Origin: Fuscovulum blasticum DSM 2131
GTDB lineage: Bacteria > Pseudomonadota > Alphaproteobacteria > Rhodobacterales > Rhodobacteraceae
Assembly: GCF_003034965.1 (NCBI RefSeq)
Contig: NZ_PZKE01000006.1
Location: 1 to 64,000 of the forward strand
Length of the DNA: 64,000 nucleotides
Direction: 5' to 3'
Numbering within the stretch: position 1 is the stretch's first letter; every line of letters starts with the position of its first letter. Under the pieces are notes generated by a model, which was given only the letters and a program-made list of their open reading frames with translations, was not told the origin of the DNA and did not search any database. Below, piece by piece: positions 55,675-64,000 of this stretch. The translations under genes and the position numbers were made by a program.

Positions 55675-56127
55675 ATGCTGAAGGGAATCGACAACCGGCT
55701 GAATGCCGAGGTGCTGGGCTGCCTGCGCGCCATGGGGCATGGCGATGTGCTGATCCTGGCCGATACCAACTTTCCGGCCGAGGCGGTGGCCCGGGCCACG
55801 GTGACGGGCCGGGTGCTGCGGATGGAGAACCTGACCGCCGCCGAGGCGGCGAAGGCGATCCTGTCGGTGCTGCCGCTGGACACGTTCGTCGAGGATTTCG
55901 CCGGCCGGATGGAAGTGGTGGGGGCGCCCGATCAGGTGCCTGCGGTGCAGGGCGAGGTGCAGGCCGAGATCGACCGCGCCGAAGGCCGGCCACGGCCTAT
56001 GGTTGCGGTCGAACGCTTTGCCTTTTACGACTTGGCCCGGCAGTCCTTCGCCGTGATCCAGACCGGGGAGCGGCGGTTCTACGGCTGCTTCATGTTCCGC
56101 AAGGGCGTGATCCCGCCTGACGCCTGA
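55675..56127 (+). CDS. RbsD/FucU-family sugar mutarotase
   Basis: A 150-residue RbsD/FucU protein: MLKGIDNRLNAEVLGCLRAM with DVLILADTNFPAEA containing the catalytic His-rich/Asp positions of the family. It interconverts sugar anomers (ribose pyranose or fucose). GGAGGAG precedes the ATG. The next gene is a PfkB-family kinase 38 bp downstream, so the pair probably handles one pentose. Confidence 0.85.
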   Translation: MLKGIDNRLNAEVLGCLRAMGHGDVLILADTNFPAEAVARATVTGRVLRMENLTAAEAAKAILSVLPLDTFVEDFAGRMEVVGAPDQVPAVQGEVQAEIDRAEGRPRPMVAVERFAFYDLARQSFAVIQTGERRFYGCFMFRKGVIPPDA

Positions 56128-56165
56128 TACCCGAGACCCAAGCCCGATACCGGAGTGCTGTGCCC

Positions 56166-57089
56166 ATGAAACCCATCGTCATCCTTGGCATCTTCGTGGC
56201 CGATACGGCCTTTCGCGCGGACCGGCAGCCGAAGATGGGCGAAACCCTGCTGGGCCATAGCTTCGCGCTGGGGCCGGGGGGCAAGGGGTCGAACCAGGCG
56301 GTGGCGGCGGCCATGGCGGGGGGCAAGGTGCATTTCATCACCCGCCTCGGCCGTGACGATTTCGCCGCCATCGCGCGGACGACCTGGGCCAAGGCCGGGG
56401 TCCACCCCGAGGTGACCGAGGATGCCGAAAGCTATACCGGGGCGGCCTTCGTCTTTCTTGAGGCGGCCACCGGCAACAATGCCATCATCGTGGCGCCGGG
56501 GGCTGCCGCCCGCATCACGCCCGAGGATCTGGAGACGCGGGCCGATCTGATCCGCGGCGCCTCGGTCTTTGTCGCCCAGTTGGAACAATCGGTCGCGGCG
56601 GCGCGGCGCGGGCTGGAAATCGCGCGGGCGGCGGGGGTGCGGACGATCCTGAACCCCGCACCGGCGGCGACGCTGGACGATGCCATGCTGGCGCTGTGCG
56701 ATTTCATCACCCCGAACGAAAGCGAGGCCGAGGCGCTGACCGGCATCCCGGTCGTCACCGTGGCCGATGCCGAACGCGCCGCCGATGCGCTGCTGGCGCG
56801 CGGCGTGGGGGCGGTGATCGTGACGCTGGGCGGCAATGGCGCGCTGTACCGCGACGCCAGCCGCAGCCTGCATCTGCCGGTCATCAGCGCCGGCCCCGTG
56901 GTGGAAACCACCGGCGCGGGCGATGCCTTCAACGGCGGCTTTGCCGTGGCCCTGAGCGAGGGCCGCGACGTGATCGAGGCGGTGCGCTTCGGCTGCGCCA
57001 CGGCGGGAATCAGCGTCACCCGGCCAGGCACCGCCCCGGCCATGCCGGCGCGGTCCGAGATCGACGCGCTGCTGGCGCGGCAGGGCTGA
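56166..57089 (+). CDS. Ribokinase-like sugar kinase (PfkB family)
   Basis: A 307-residue PfkB kinase: [18 protein letters not shown] near residue 38 and the catalytic C-terminal motif [19 protein letters not shown] at about 252-270 with the Asp base. [12 protein letters not shown] is the ribokinase block. Likely a ribokinase that phosphorylates the sugar freed by the adjacent RbsD-like mutarotase, though the exact sugar is not certain. The ATG at 56166 follows an in-frame GTG at 56160. Confidence 0.85.
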   Translation: MKPIVILGIFVADTAFRADRQPKMGETLLGHSFALGPGGKGSNQAVAAAMAGGKVHFITRLGRDDFAAIARTTWAKAGVHPEVTEDAESYTGAAFVFLEAATGNNAIIVAPGAAARITPEDLETRADLIRGASVFVAQLEQSVAAARRGLEIARAAGVRTILNPAPAATLDDAMLALCDFITPNESEAEALTGIPVVTVADAERAADALLARGVGAVIVTLGGNGALYRDASRSLHLPVISAGPVVETTGAGDAFNGGFAVALSEGRDVIEAVRFGCATAGISVTRPGTAPAMPARSEIDALLARQG

Positions 57090-57137
57090 CCGCGCCCGGG
57101 CGGGGCGAAACGGCGCTGTCGCCCGGAATTCGCAAAA

Positions 57138-57155
57138 CTGTCATACAGCCGTTAC
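57138..57155 (+). promoter_or_regulatory. Pho box upstream of pstB
   Basis: CTGTCAT-ACAG-CCGTTAC: two 7-bp direct repeats with an 11-bp period, the PhoB consensus. It is 59 bp before the pstB start and 49 bp after the kinase stop, so PhoB should activate its own operon here. Confidence 0.82.
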
Positions 57156-57213
57156 AGCTTCGCCGCAGAACCGGCGCACAGAGGCCCGCGAAGCACGGTG
57201 GCCGGAGGCAGAC

Positions 57214-58011
57214 ATGAACGACATGCGAGTGGTGGAGCGGACGGTGTCCAACGATTCGACCAAGATGAAGGCCGAGGCCGTGAACGTGCATTACGGCACG
57301 ACCCATGCCCTCAAGGATGTGTCGGTGGACATCCGCGAACGGACCGTCACCGCCTTCATCGGCCCGTCGGGCTGTGGCAAATCCACCTTCCTGCGCTGCC
57401 TGAACCGGATGAACGACACCGTGGCTTCGGCCCGGGTCACCGGAAAGATCACGCTGGACGGTGAGGACATCTATGCCCGCGAGGTGGACCCGGTGCAGTT
57501 GCGCGCCAAGGTCGGCATGGTGTTCCAGAAGCCGAACCCGTTTCCAAAGCCGATCTATGACAATGTGGCCTATGGCCCGCGCATCCACGGTCTGGCCCGG
57601 GGCAAGGCGGAACTGGACGCGTTGGTCGAGGCCAGCCTGCGCCGTGCCGCGCTGTGGGACGAGGTGAAGGACCGGCTTGATTCCCCGGGAACCGGCCTGT
57701 CGGGCGGCCAGCAACAGCGCCTGTGCATTGCCCGCGCCATTGCCACCAGCCCCGAAGTGCTGCTGATGGACGAGCCCTGTTCGGCGCTGGACCCGATCGC
57801 CACCGCGCAGGTCGAGGAGCTGATCGACGAATTGCGCAGCGAATTCTCGGTGGTGATCGTCACCCATTCCATGCAGCAGGCCGCGCGCGTCAGCCAGAAG
57901 ACCGCCTTCTTCCATCTGGGGGTGCTGGTCGAATTCGGTGACACCGGCGAGATCTTCACCAATCCGCGCGACCCGCGGACCGAAAGCTACATCTCTGGCC
58001 GGATCGGATGA
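57214..58011 (+). CDS. pstB: Phosphate ABC transporter ATP-binding protein
   Basis: A 265-residue ATPase: Walker [11 protein letters not shown] at about 49-58, signature [14 protein letters not shown] and Walker [13 protein letters not shown]. It powers the high-affinity phosphate importer PstSCAB. The genes for PstS, PstC and PstA are not upstream; a kinase gene is. It starts with its own Pho box and is followed 7 bp later by phoU. Confidence 0.95.
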   Translation: MNDMRVVERTVSNDSTKMKAEAVNVHYGTTHALKDVSVDIRERTVTAFIGPSGCGKSTFLRCLNRMNDTVASARVTGKITLDGEDIYAREVDPVQLRAKVGMVFQKPNPFPKPIYDNVAYGPRIHGLARGKAELDALVEASLRRAALWDEVKDRLDSPGTGLSGGQQQRLCIARAIATSPEVLLMDEPCSALDPIATAQVEELIDELRSEFSVVIVTHSMQQAARVSQKTAFFHLGVLVEFGDTGEIFTNPRDPRTESYISGRIG

Positions 58012-58018
58012 GCAGGGC

Positions 58019-58726
58019 ATGATGCGCGACCCCCATATCGTTTCGTCCTTCGACAAGGATCTGGAAAGCGTCCAGGCCATGGTCATGCGCATGGGCGGGC
58101 TGGTCGAGAAGGCGCTTCTCGAAGCCGTCGAGGCGCTGGAAATGCGCGACGAGGCGCTGGCCGAACGGGTGCGCGCCGGCGATGCCGCCATCGACGCGCT
58201 GGAAGAGCAGATCCAGACCGAATGTGCCCGCATCCTTGCGCTGCGGTCCCCCACGGCGACCGACCTGCGCACCGTGCTGACGGTGATGCGGCTGGCCGCC
58301 GCGCTGGAACGGTCGGGCGATTATGCCAAGAACCTGGCCAAGCGGTCGCTGGTGCTGATGCACATGGCGCCGGTCAACGGCGCACCCGGCGCGATCCGGC
58401 GGATGGCACGGGCGGTGGTGGCGCTGCTCAGCGATGCGCTGGACGCCTATATCGCGCGCGACCCGGCCAAGGCGGCCGAGGTGCGGCTGCGCGATGCCGA
58501 GGTGGACCAGATGTATGCCGCGCTGTTCCGGCAGTTCCTGACCTACATGCTGGAAGATCCGCGCACGATCACCCCCTGTATGCACCTGCATTTCATCGCC
58601 AAGAACATCGAACGGGTGGGCGACCACGCGACCGCCATCGCCGAACAGGTGATCTATCTGGTCGAAGGGGCGGTGCCCGAAACGGCGCGGCCCAAGGTCG
58701 ACAGCGTGCCGATGGCCGAAGGCTGA
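58019..58726 (+). CDS. phoU: Phosphate signalling regulator PhoU
   Basis: A 235-residue helical protein with the two PhoU repeats (HIVSSFDKDLESVQAMVMRM and LHFIAKNIERVGDHATAIAE). It links Pst transport to the PhoR-PhoB system as a negative regulator. ATG codons at 58019 and 58022 are both in frame. It lies between pstB and phoB in one unit. Confidence 0.95.
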   Translation: MMRDPHIVSSFDKDLESVQAMVMRMGGLVEKALLEAVEALEMRDEALAERVRAGDAAIDALEEQIQTECARILALRSPTATDLRTVLTVMRLAAALERSGDYAKNLAKRSLVLMHMAPVNGAPGAIRRMARAVVALLSDALDAYIARDPAKAAEVRLRDAEVDQMYAALFRQFLTYMLEDPRTITPCMHLHFIAKNIERVGDHATAIAEQVIYLVEGAVPETARPKVDSVPMAEG

Positions 58727-58736
58727 GGAGACAGAG

Positions 58737-59429
58737 ATGGCGCAGGACAAGCGGCCCACGGTTCTTCTGGTCGAGGACGAACCCGCGCAGCGCGAGGTGC
58801 TGTCCTACAACCTTGATGCCGAAGGCTTCCGGGTGACGGCGGCCGACAATGGCGAGGATGCGCTGATCCTGGTCGAGGAAGAGGCGCCCGATGTCATCAT
58901 CCTGGACTGGATGATGCCGAAACTGTCGGGGATCGAGGTCTGCCGCCGCCTGAAGATGCGGCCCGAGACGCGATCGATCCCGATCATCATGCTGTCCGCC
59001 CGCGCCGAGGAGGTGGACCGCATCCGCGGCCTGGAAACCGGCGCCGATGATTACGTCATCAAGCCCTATTCGGTGCTGGAGCTGATGGCGCGCACCCGCG
59101 CCCAGTTGCGCCGTGTGCGTCCTTCGACCGTGGGCGTGGTGCTGGAGTTCGAGGATATCCGCCTTGACCCGGAAACCCACCGCGTCACCCGGTCCGACCG
59201 ATCGCTTAAACTGGGCCCGACCGAGTTCCGCCTGCTGTCCACGCTGATGGAAAAGCCCGGCCGGGTCTGGAGCCGCGAACAGTTGCTGGACCGGGTCTGG
59301 GGGCGCGACATCTATGTCGATACCCGCACGGTGGACGTGCATGTGGGCCGGCTGCGCAAGTCGCTGATGCAGCATGGCGGTGAAGATCCGGTGCGCACGG
59401 TGCGCGGCGCCGGCTACGCGCTGGGCTGA
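58737..59429 (+). CDS. phoB: Phosphate regulon response regulator PhoB
   Basis: A 230-residue OmpR/PhoB response regulator. The receiver has acceptor Asp57 (DVIILDWMMP) and Lys in KPYSVLELMAR; the winged helix holds RVWSREQLLDRVWGRDIYVD and RTVDVHVGRLRKSL. It activates Pho-box genes, including this operon. The sensor kinase phoR is not in the window. Confidence 0.96.
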   Translation: MAQDKRPTVLLVEDEPAQREVLSYNLDAEGFRVTAADNGEDALILVEEEAPDVIILDWMMPKLSGIEVCRRLKMRPETRSIPIIMLSARAEEVDRIRGLETGADDYVIKPYSVLELMARTRAQLRRVRPSTVGVVLEFEDIRLDPETHRVTRSDRSLKLGPTEFRLLSTLMEKPGRVWSREQLLDRVWGRDIYVDTRTVDVHVGRLRKSLMQHGGEDPVRTVRGAGYALG

Positions 59430-59442
59430 CCTTTTCAGCGGT

Positions 59443-59462
59443 GCGGCCGCAAGGGCGGCCGC
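59443..59462 (+). terminator. Hairpin after phoB
   Basis: GCGGCCGC-aagg-GCGGCCGC followed by AGGTTTCCTG. A perfect 8-bp stem 14 bp after the phoB stop. Confidence 0.6.
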
Positions 59463-59525
59463 AGGTTTCCTGTCTCGCCTCTGACGCGCGAAGACGCGCG
59501 TCAACCGGCTCGGACCGTGCCTCCG

Positions 59526-59552
59526 GCGGGGATATTTGCCGGACAGAAAATG
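59526..59552 (+). repeat. Rhodobacter-type intergenic repeat, copy 6 (partial, forward)
   Basis: GGCGGGGATATTTGCC and the tail GGACAGAAAATG match the right half of the repeat; the CCGGGGG hairpin is missing. The tail pairs with the next copy in inverted orientation (12-bp arms 59541-59552 / 59564-59575). Confidence 0.65.
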
Positions 59553-59563
59553 CCGCATCTGTT

Positions 59564-59611
59564 CATTTTCTGTCCTCAAATATCCCGGGGGTGCGGGGGC
59601 AGCGCCCCCGC
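59564..59611 (-). repeat. Rhodobacter-type intergenic hairpin repeat, copy 7
   Basis: On the minus strand: GCGGGGGC-gct-GCCCCCGC, ACCCCCGGGATATTTGAGG, ACAGAAAATG. It faces copy 6 head to head and lies between the convergent phoB and aminotransferase genes. Confidence 0.75.
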
Positions 59612-59620
59612 CTGCGACGC

Positions 59621-60955
59621 CTATGCAGGGTTATGCTCTGCCAGAACCGCGCCAAGGGCCGACAGGAACTGTTCGGCATTGCTGGTTGAAAACGGCAGCG
59701 GCGGGCGGATCTTCAGGATATTGCCCTGCGGGCCGGTGGCCGAGATCAGCACCCGCCGGTCACGCAGGCCGTTGACGATGCGGCCGGCGGCGGCCGGGTC
59801 GGGGGCGCCGTCCTGCAGGATGTCCACCGCCAGGAACAGGCCCGCGCCGCGCACGTCCCCCAGGGTTTCGGGGTGGCGGGCGGCCAGTTTGCGCAGGCCT
59901 TCGGCAAAGGCGGCGCCGGTGACTTCGGCGTGGTGCATAAGGCCTTCGTCCTGGATGACGCGCAGCACCTCCATCGCCACGGCGGCGGCCACGGCATTGC
60001 CGCCGAAGGTGTTGAAATACCGCGCCTGCGCGCCGAATTCGGCAATCACATCGGGCCGCAGCACCAGCCCCGCCACCGGGTAGCCGTTGCCCATAGGTTT
60101 GCCCAGCGACACCATGTCGGGCAGGATGCCATGGCGCTGGAAGCCCCACATCGAGCCGCCGGTGCGGCCGAAACCGGGCTGCACCTCGTCGGCCAGGAAG
60201 AGGCCGCCTTCGGCGCGGATGGCCTCTACCGCCGGGGCAAGGAAACCGGGCGTGTCCAGCCAGAGGCCGTCGGAGGAAAACACCGTGTCCACGATCAGCA
60301 TCGCAGGGCGAAGGCCCTTGTCGCGCAGGGCGGCACAGGCGGTGCGCACGGCGGCGGCGAAGCCTGCGGCGATGCCGCCGGGGTAATTGGCCGGACTGGG
60401 GGCGGGGATGGCAATGACCTCGGGCCCCGGGGCCACGGCAGGGCCGATCGACATGGACATCTGCGCGGTGGCCAGCGTGACGCCGTGATAGGCGTTGTCG
60501 GTGACGATGACGCCGGTGCCGCCGGTGGCCGCGCGGGCCACGCGATAGGCCAGATCGTTGGCTTCCGACCCGGTGCAGGTGAACATCACATGGCCAAGCG
60601 GATCGGGGAAGGTTTCCAGCAGCCGTTCGGCATAGTCGAGGATACCGTCGTGCAGATAGCGGGTATGGGTGGCCAGCGTGGCGGCCTGCCGCGCCATCGC
60701 CTCGACCACGCGGGGGTGGCAATGGCCGACACAGGCGACGTTGTTGTAGCAATCAAGCCAGGGGTTGCCCTGCGCATCATACAGCCAGACGCCCTGACCG
60801 CGCACCAGATGCACCGGGGTTTCGTAGAACAGCCGGTAAGCCGGCCCCAGCGCGCGGGTCCGCCGCGCGACCAGCGTCTCGTCGGCGGGCGACAGGCGGC
60901 CCTTGCCGGGGGTATAGGCGTTGACCATCTGGCCGATGCGGGGCGAGGGGGGCAT
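59621..60955 (-). CDS. Class III aminotransferase-fold enzyme (phospho-lyase or aminotransferase)
   Basis: A 444-residue PLP enzyme. LDCYNNVACVGHCHPRVVEA and FTCTGSEANDLAYRVAR are the substrate and phosphate loops, FLADEVQPGFGRTG holds the PLP Asp, and MVSLGKPMGNGYP contains the Schiff-base lysine. The close relatives by pattern are the AGXT2-like ethanolamine-phosphate and phosphohydroxylysine phospho-lyases. The start at 60955 has GGAG eight bases upstream; a GTG at 60964 overlaps the stop of the kinase gene. Pairing with that kinase supports the phospho-lyase reading. Confidence 0.75.
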   Translation of the reverse strand: MPPSPRIGQMVNAYTPGKGRLSPADETLVARRTRALGPAYRLFYETPVHLVRGQGVWLYDAQGNPWLDCYNNVACVGHCHPRVVEAMARQAATLATHTRYLHDGILDYAERLLETFPDPLGHVMFTCTGSEANDLAYRVARAATGGTGVIVTDNAYHGVTLATAQMSMSIGPAVAPGPEVIAIPAPSPANYPGGIAAGFAAAVRTACAALRDKGLRPAMLIVDTVFSSDGLWLDTPGFLAPAVEAIRAEGGLFLADEVQPGFGRTGGSMWGFQRHGILPDMVSLGKPMGNGYPVAGLVLRPDVIAEFGAQARYFNTFGGNAVAAAVAMEVLRVIQDEGLMHHAEVTGAAFAEGLRKLAARHPETLGDVRGAGLFLAVDILQDGAPDPAAAGRIVNGLRDRRVLISATGPQGNILKIRPPLPFSTSNAEQFLSALGAVLAEHNPA

Positions 60956-60960
60956 GGCGA

Positions 60961-62001
60961 TCACTCCAGTCCGGTGGCGCGGGCGAAGGCGGCGGTGGCA
61001 GCGGCGCGGTCGATCCGGCGAAAGGCGGCAAGGCCCGCGCGGGCCGAAGGGGCGTTGCGCAGGATGTAGGGGGCGTTTTCGGGATAACGCGCCGCCCGCC
61101 AGTTGGCGATGGTCAGGGTGGTGACCATGCGGGCGGTGATCAGGTCGAACAGCAGCGCCACCTCAGGCCCGGTCAGCGGCAGGCGGGCGGCATAGCCCGA
61201 CAGGAAGGCGGAAAGGCTTTCCAGCGCCTGGTCGGGGTCGATCTGGTAGGCGGCGGCGGTGGCCAGGTCGCAGATGCGCGGGGTGCGCACCATGTCGCCG
61301 AAATCGAGGATGCCGGTGACGCGGGTCGGATCGTCGGGCGCGACCAGCAGGTTATGCGGGTTGAAATCGGCGTGGCAGACCTGCGCGGGCAGGCGCGACA
61401 GCGCGGGCGAGATCCGGGTTTCGAAATCGGCCACGAAGGCGGCCGCCTCGGCGCGCAGGTCAGAATCGGCCAGGCTGGGCAGCAGCGGGGCCAGGCGGGG
61501 CACCTGCTTGATGTCCCACAGAAGGATGTGGTCATCGGCGGGGTGGGCGTAGTCGGCCAGCGCGGCGGTAAGGCGGGCCAGCGCGTCGCCCACGGCGCGG
61601 CGTTGGGCAGGGCCGTGCGGGGCCGCGTGCAGCGGGGCGCCCTCCAGCCAGGTCAGCAGCCGCAGCCGGCCCTGCGGCAGCGCCACCCAGGGGGCGCCGT
61701 CGCGGGTGGGCACCAGGCGCGGCACCGGCAGGGCGGGATCGCGGGCGGCGACATGCAGCAGCGCGCCGGTCTGGAAGCCCGTCATCGGCTCTGGCTCGGC
61801 CGGGTTCGCCAGCTTGACCATGAAGCGGCCCTGCGGTGTGGTCAGCCGGTGGTTCAGGTCGCGTTCCGAGGTGAGGGGCGACAGATCCCCCGCAAGGCCC
61901 CAGTGCCGCGTCAAAAGGGGCGCAAGCGCCCCGGGTGCAAGCTCCGGGGGCGGCAGGGTCAGCAGGGCGCCGAGCGCGTCTTGGGTCTGGGTGTCGGGCA
62001 T
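60961..62001 (-). CDS. APH-family kinase (hydroxylysine kinase/homoserine kinase II-like)
   Basis: A 346-residue aminoglycoside-phosphotransferase-fold protein. The catalytic loop is VCHADFNPHNLLV and the metal Asp is in GILDFGDMVRTP; YPENAPYILRNAP ends the C-terminal part. The ATG at 62001 (MPDTQTQDALG) was chosen because the longer frame is antisense to a membrane-protein gene. The frame end is shared with the start of the PLP gene (GTGA). Together they look like the kinase/phospho-lyase pair that breaks down hydroxylysine or a related hydroxy amino acid or amino alcohol. Confidence 0.75.
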   Translation of the reverse strand: MPDTQTQDALGALLTLPPPELAPGALAPLLTRHWGLAGDLSPLTSERDLNHRLTTPQGRFMVKLANPAEPEPMTGFQTGALLHVAARDPALPVPRLVPTRDGAPWVALPQGRLRLLTWLEGAPLHAAPHGPAQRRAVGDALARLTAALADYAHPADDHILLWDIKQVPRLAPLLPSLADSDLRAEAAAFVADFETRISPALSRLPAQVCHADFNPHNLLVAPDDPTRVTGILDFGDMVRTPRICDLATAAAYQIDPDQALESLSAFLSGYAARLPLTGPEVALLFDLITARMVTTLTIANWRAARYPENAPYILRNAPSARAGLAAFRRIDRAAATAAFARATGLE

Positions 62002-62187
62002 GGGATCGGCCTTGGGTCGGCGCCAGATGACCACAGGCGGCGCCCTTGCGCCAGAGGGAAGGCGGCGGAAGAGGCCGGCGCCTGCCGGACCGTAGGATAA
62101 CCTGACTTTCGCACCGCGGGCGGCTGTGCTGCACTGGCTGCATGGCGGGCCTGTTTTCCGCCGGACCTTTTTGAACGGAGCATTCTG

Positions 62188-62805
62188 ATGTGCGACTTTA
62201 CGATGATTCTGTCGGCGCTGGCGGCTGCGCAGGTGGCACTGGCGCTTGCCATTGCGCTGACGGTGACGGCGATTGCGGTGAACGCTTCCTTTTTCGGGGC
62301 GCCGGGCGCGATTGCGCCCTTTGCCGGCGCGGTGGTCAGTGCGGCCATCGCAGCGGTCAGCCTGGCCATGGCCAGCGATGCGCTGTCCAATCCGGCCTGC
62401 GCGGCGGCGGGGGCCTGCGGGGCCGAACTGGCCTCGGCCCGGGCGGCGATTGACCTGCTGACCGCGACCATGGCGGCAACCGCCGTTGTCGGGGTGGCCG
62501 CGATGGTGCTGGCGGGGGTGCCGGTGGCGGGCGGGGTGGCGATGGGGGGCTATACGGCCGGTCTGATCGTGGCCTCGGTCGGCATCGCGCCGGGCAGCAT
62601 GGCGATTGCCGCGTTGCAACGCTGCGCCGACGCCGCCGCCTCGACCCGGACGGCGGATGTGCTGGTGGTGACGGGCGTCATTGTCGGGCTGATCGGGCTG
62701 GGGTTCGTGATCATTGCCATCGGCACCGGCGGGCGCGGCACGGAGCAGGGCGAGGACGACGATCCCTGGGGGCCGAAAGACCGCGACCGGCCGCTGAACG
62801 GCTGA
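62188..62805 (+). CDS. Ala/Gly-rich membrane protein of unknown function
   Basis: A 205-residue protein with four predicted membrane segments (about 8-30, 37-62, 92-125 and 160-182), and four cysteines in the first loop and second half (CAAAGACG, RCADAA). The C-terminal tail is acidic and short (EQGEDDDPWGPKDRDRP). No family is recognised. It is divergent from the kinase gene with 186 bp between starts. Confidence 0.6.
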   Translation: MCDFTMILSALAAAQVALALAIALTVTAIAVNASFFGAPGAIAPFAGAVVSAAIAAVSLAMASDALSNPACAAAGACGAELASARAAIDLLTATMAATAVVGVAAMVLAGVPVAGGVAMGGYTAGLIVASVGIAPGSMAIAALQRCADAAASTRTADVLVVTGVIVGLIGLGFVIIAIGTGGRGTEQGEDDDPWGPKDRDRPLNG

Positions 62806-62902
62806 AACCGGCGCGGGCCTGGGCAAGCTGCCCGGCCCGCGGCATTTTCGGGGGTGACTTTCCGCCGTGCCGCGCCAGATAAGGGCGCAAAGGGCGGGAC
62901 GC

Positions 62903-64000
62903 ATGAGACTGGGACAGGGCATAGAACAGGCACGGGTGGCATCGCTGGCGATGCTGCGGATGGCGCTGATCGTGGGGCTGGCGGTGGCCGGGCTGTGGCT
63001 GGCGCTGGCGAAGCTGCACGATCAGGCCGCCGGGGTGCGGGTCGAGCGGGTGGATATTGAAGGGGTGCCGGCGCAGGTGTTCCGCCCCGAGGGGCCGGCG
63101 AAGGGGCCGGTGCTGGTGATCGAGCACGGCTTTGCCGGTTCGGCCCGGATCATGGACAGTTTCGCCCTGTCGGCGGCACGGGCCGGCTATGTGGCGGTCA
63201 GCTATGACAGTGCGGGGCACGGGCGCAATCCGGCGCCGCTGTCCGGGTCGATCACCGAAATCGACGGCGCGACGGTCACGCTGCGGCGCGAGCTGGAAAC
63301 GGTGATGCGGGCCGCGCGCGGCTATGGCGACGGGCGGCTGGCGGTGCTGGGCCATTCGATGGCGACCGACATCGTGGTGCGGGCGGTGCGGTCGCAAGGC
63401 GGGGTGGATGCGACCATCCTTGTGTCGATGTTTTCGCGCGAGGTGACGCCCGCCACGCCGCCCAACCTGCTGGTGGTGACCGGCGAATGGGAGCCGCGCC
63501 TGCGGCAGGAGGCGCTGTGGGCGGCGGGGCTGTTGGACCCATCCGCTCAGGAAGGCGAGACGGTCGGGTTCGAGGGTAACTGGCGGCGCGCGGCAGTGGC
63601 GCCGCATGTCGAACATGTCAGCGTGCTGTTCTCGACCGCGACCATGGCCGAGATGGTGGGCTGGCTGGACCAGACCTTCGGCGCCGCGCCGCAGGGGGCG
63701 TTGGCGGACCGGGGCGGCTGGATCGCGCTGCTGCTGTTGTGCGGGGCGGTGATGGCCGGGCAGGGGATGCGGCTTTTGCCGCAGGTGGCGGCCGCACCGC
63801 AGGGGGCGGGCCTGCCGTGGCGGCGGCTGTGGTGGGTGGTGCTGGTGCCGGTTGTCGTGGTGCCGCTGGGGTTGCGCTTTGTGCCGACCGGGTTCCTGCC
63901 GGTTCTGGTGGCCGATTATCTGGCGGTACATTTCGCGGCCTTCGGCGGGGTGCTGGCGCTGTGCCTGTGGCGGGCGGGCGCGCCGCGGCCCGACTGGCCG
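62903..64000 (+). CDS. Alpha/beta hydrolase with N- and C-terminal membrane segments, partial
   Basis: The frame is open from the ATG at 62903 to the window edge (366 codons). One membrane helix opens the protein (RMALIVGLAVAGLWLALAKL-like), then a hydrolase fold: HGFAGSARIMDSFALSAARA and the nucleophile elbow LGHSMATD. Further hydrophobic helices start near residue 275 (GGWIALLLLCGAVMAGQ and GLPWRRLWWVVLVPVVVVPL-type). A membrane-bound lipase/esterase role is possible, but no substrate can be named. The start follows GGGCGGGACGC, a weak ribosome site. Confidence 0.65.
   Translation, partial: MRLGQGIEQARVASLAMLRMALIVGLAVAGLWLALAKLHDQAAGVRVERVDIEGVPAQVFRPEGPAKGPVLVIEHGFAGSARIMDSFALSAARAGYVAVSYDSAGHGRNPAPLSGSITEIDGATVTLRRELETVMRAARGYGDGRLAVLGHSMATDIVVRAVRSQGGVDATILVSMFSREVTPATPPNLLVVTGEWEPRLRQEALWAAGLLDPSAQEGETVGFEGNWRRAAVAPHVEHVSVLFSTATMAEMVGWLDQTFGAAPQGALADRGGWIALLLLCGAVMAGQGMRLLPQVAAAPQGAGLPWRRLWWVVLVPVVVVPLGLRFVPTGFLPVLVADYLAVHFAAFGGVLALCLWRAGAPRPDWP

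Overview
The window is a G+C-rich alphaproteobacterial chromosome segment. Its centre is a photosynthesis gene cluster in the order crtC-crtD | crtE-crtF-bchC-bchX-bchY-bchZ-pufQ-pufB-pufA-pufL-pufM-pufX-dxs. A PufX protein, the absence of a pufC cytochrome gene, a TakP-type periplasmic protein, twin TGT-N12-ACA (PpsR/CrtJ) operators and Rhodobacter-style intergenic repeats all point to a phototrophic member of the Rhodobacter group (Rhodobacter sensu lato, Rhodobacteraceae). I cannot name the species from sequence alone.

Left part (1-26 kb) is catabolic. A partial di-heme cytochrome lies next to a TetR/BetI-like regulator, an MttB-family methyltransferase and a trimethylamine-dehydrogenase-like flavoprotein, the last three chained by ATGA overlaps (minus strand). 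Next come a ChpT-like phosphotransferase, a DUF3553 gene and the ornithine-lipid pair olsB-olsA. The histidine utilisation locus follows (hutU, hutH, hutI minus; hutF, hutC plus) with a 14-bp HutC-type palindrome between the divergent arms; hutG is not present. A LysR gene then faces a plus-strand operon of two DMGDH/sarcosine-dehydrogenase-type FAD+GcvT proteins, a second MttB protein, an aldehyde dehydrogenase and a 3-hydroxyisobutyrate-dehydrogenase-type enzyme, followed by a Cys/Met-type PLP enzyme. This is an N-methyl-compound catabolic module without any corrinoid protein; its layout recalls the homarine (hom) locus of marine roseobacters.

Middle (26-41 kb) is the photosynthesis cluster. 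It lacks crtA, crtB, crtI and tspO next to crtC, and a 230-bp hairpin-rich segment marks that edge. Genes from crtE to pufQ are almost all translationally coupled (GTGA/ATGA overlaps). Two PpsR site pairs sit in the crtD/crtE and crtF/bchC gaps. A 24-codon ORF is locked between bchX and bchY by overlaps at both ends. CrtC has no ordinary start codon at its conserved N-terminus. The puf operon ends at a strong terminator, followed by dxs.

Right part (41-64 kb) is mostly housekeeping and varied: an unknown membrane protein, Pcm-like methyltransferase, TolC-like exporter, a PopZ/DUF2497-like protein, a small conserved protein, YgfZ, an MsbA-like ABC exporter, a class V aminotransferase, a duplicated 175-bp noncoding repeat, a GNAT enzyme, ilvBN with a complete attenuator (promoter, ILVVL leader peptide, terminator), a GST, an orphan TakP, RbsD/RbsK, pstB-phoU-phoB behind a Pho box, an APH kinase plus class III aminotransferase pair, and a partial alpha/beta hydrolase. 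No rRNA, tRNA, CRISPR array, insertion sequence or phage gene was seen.
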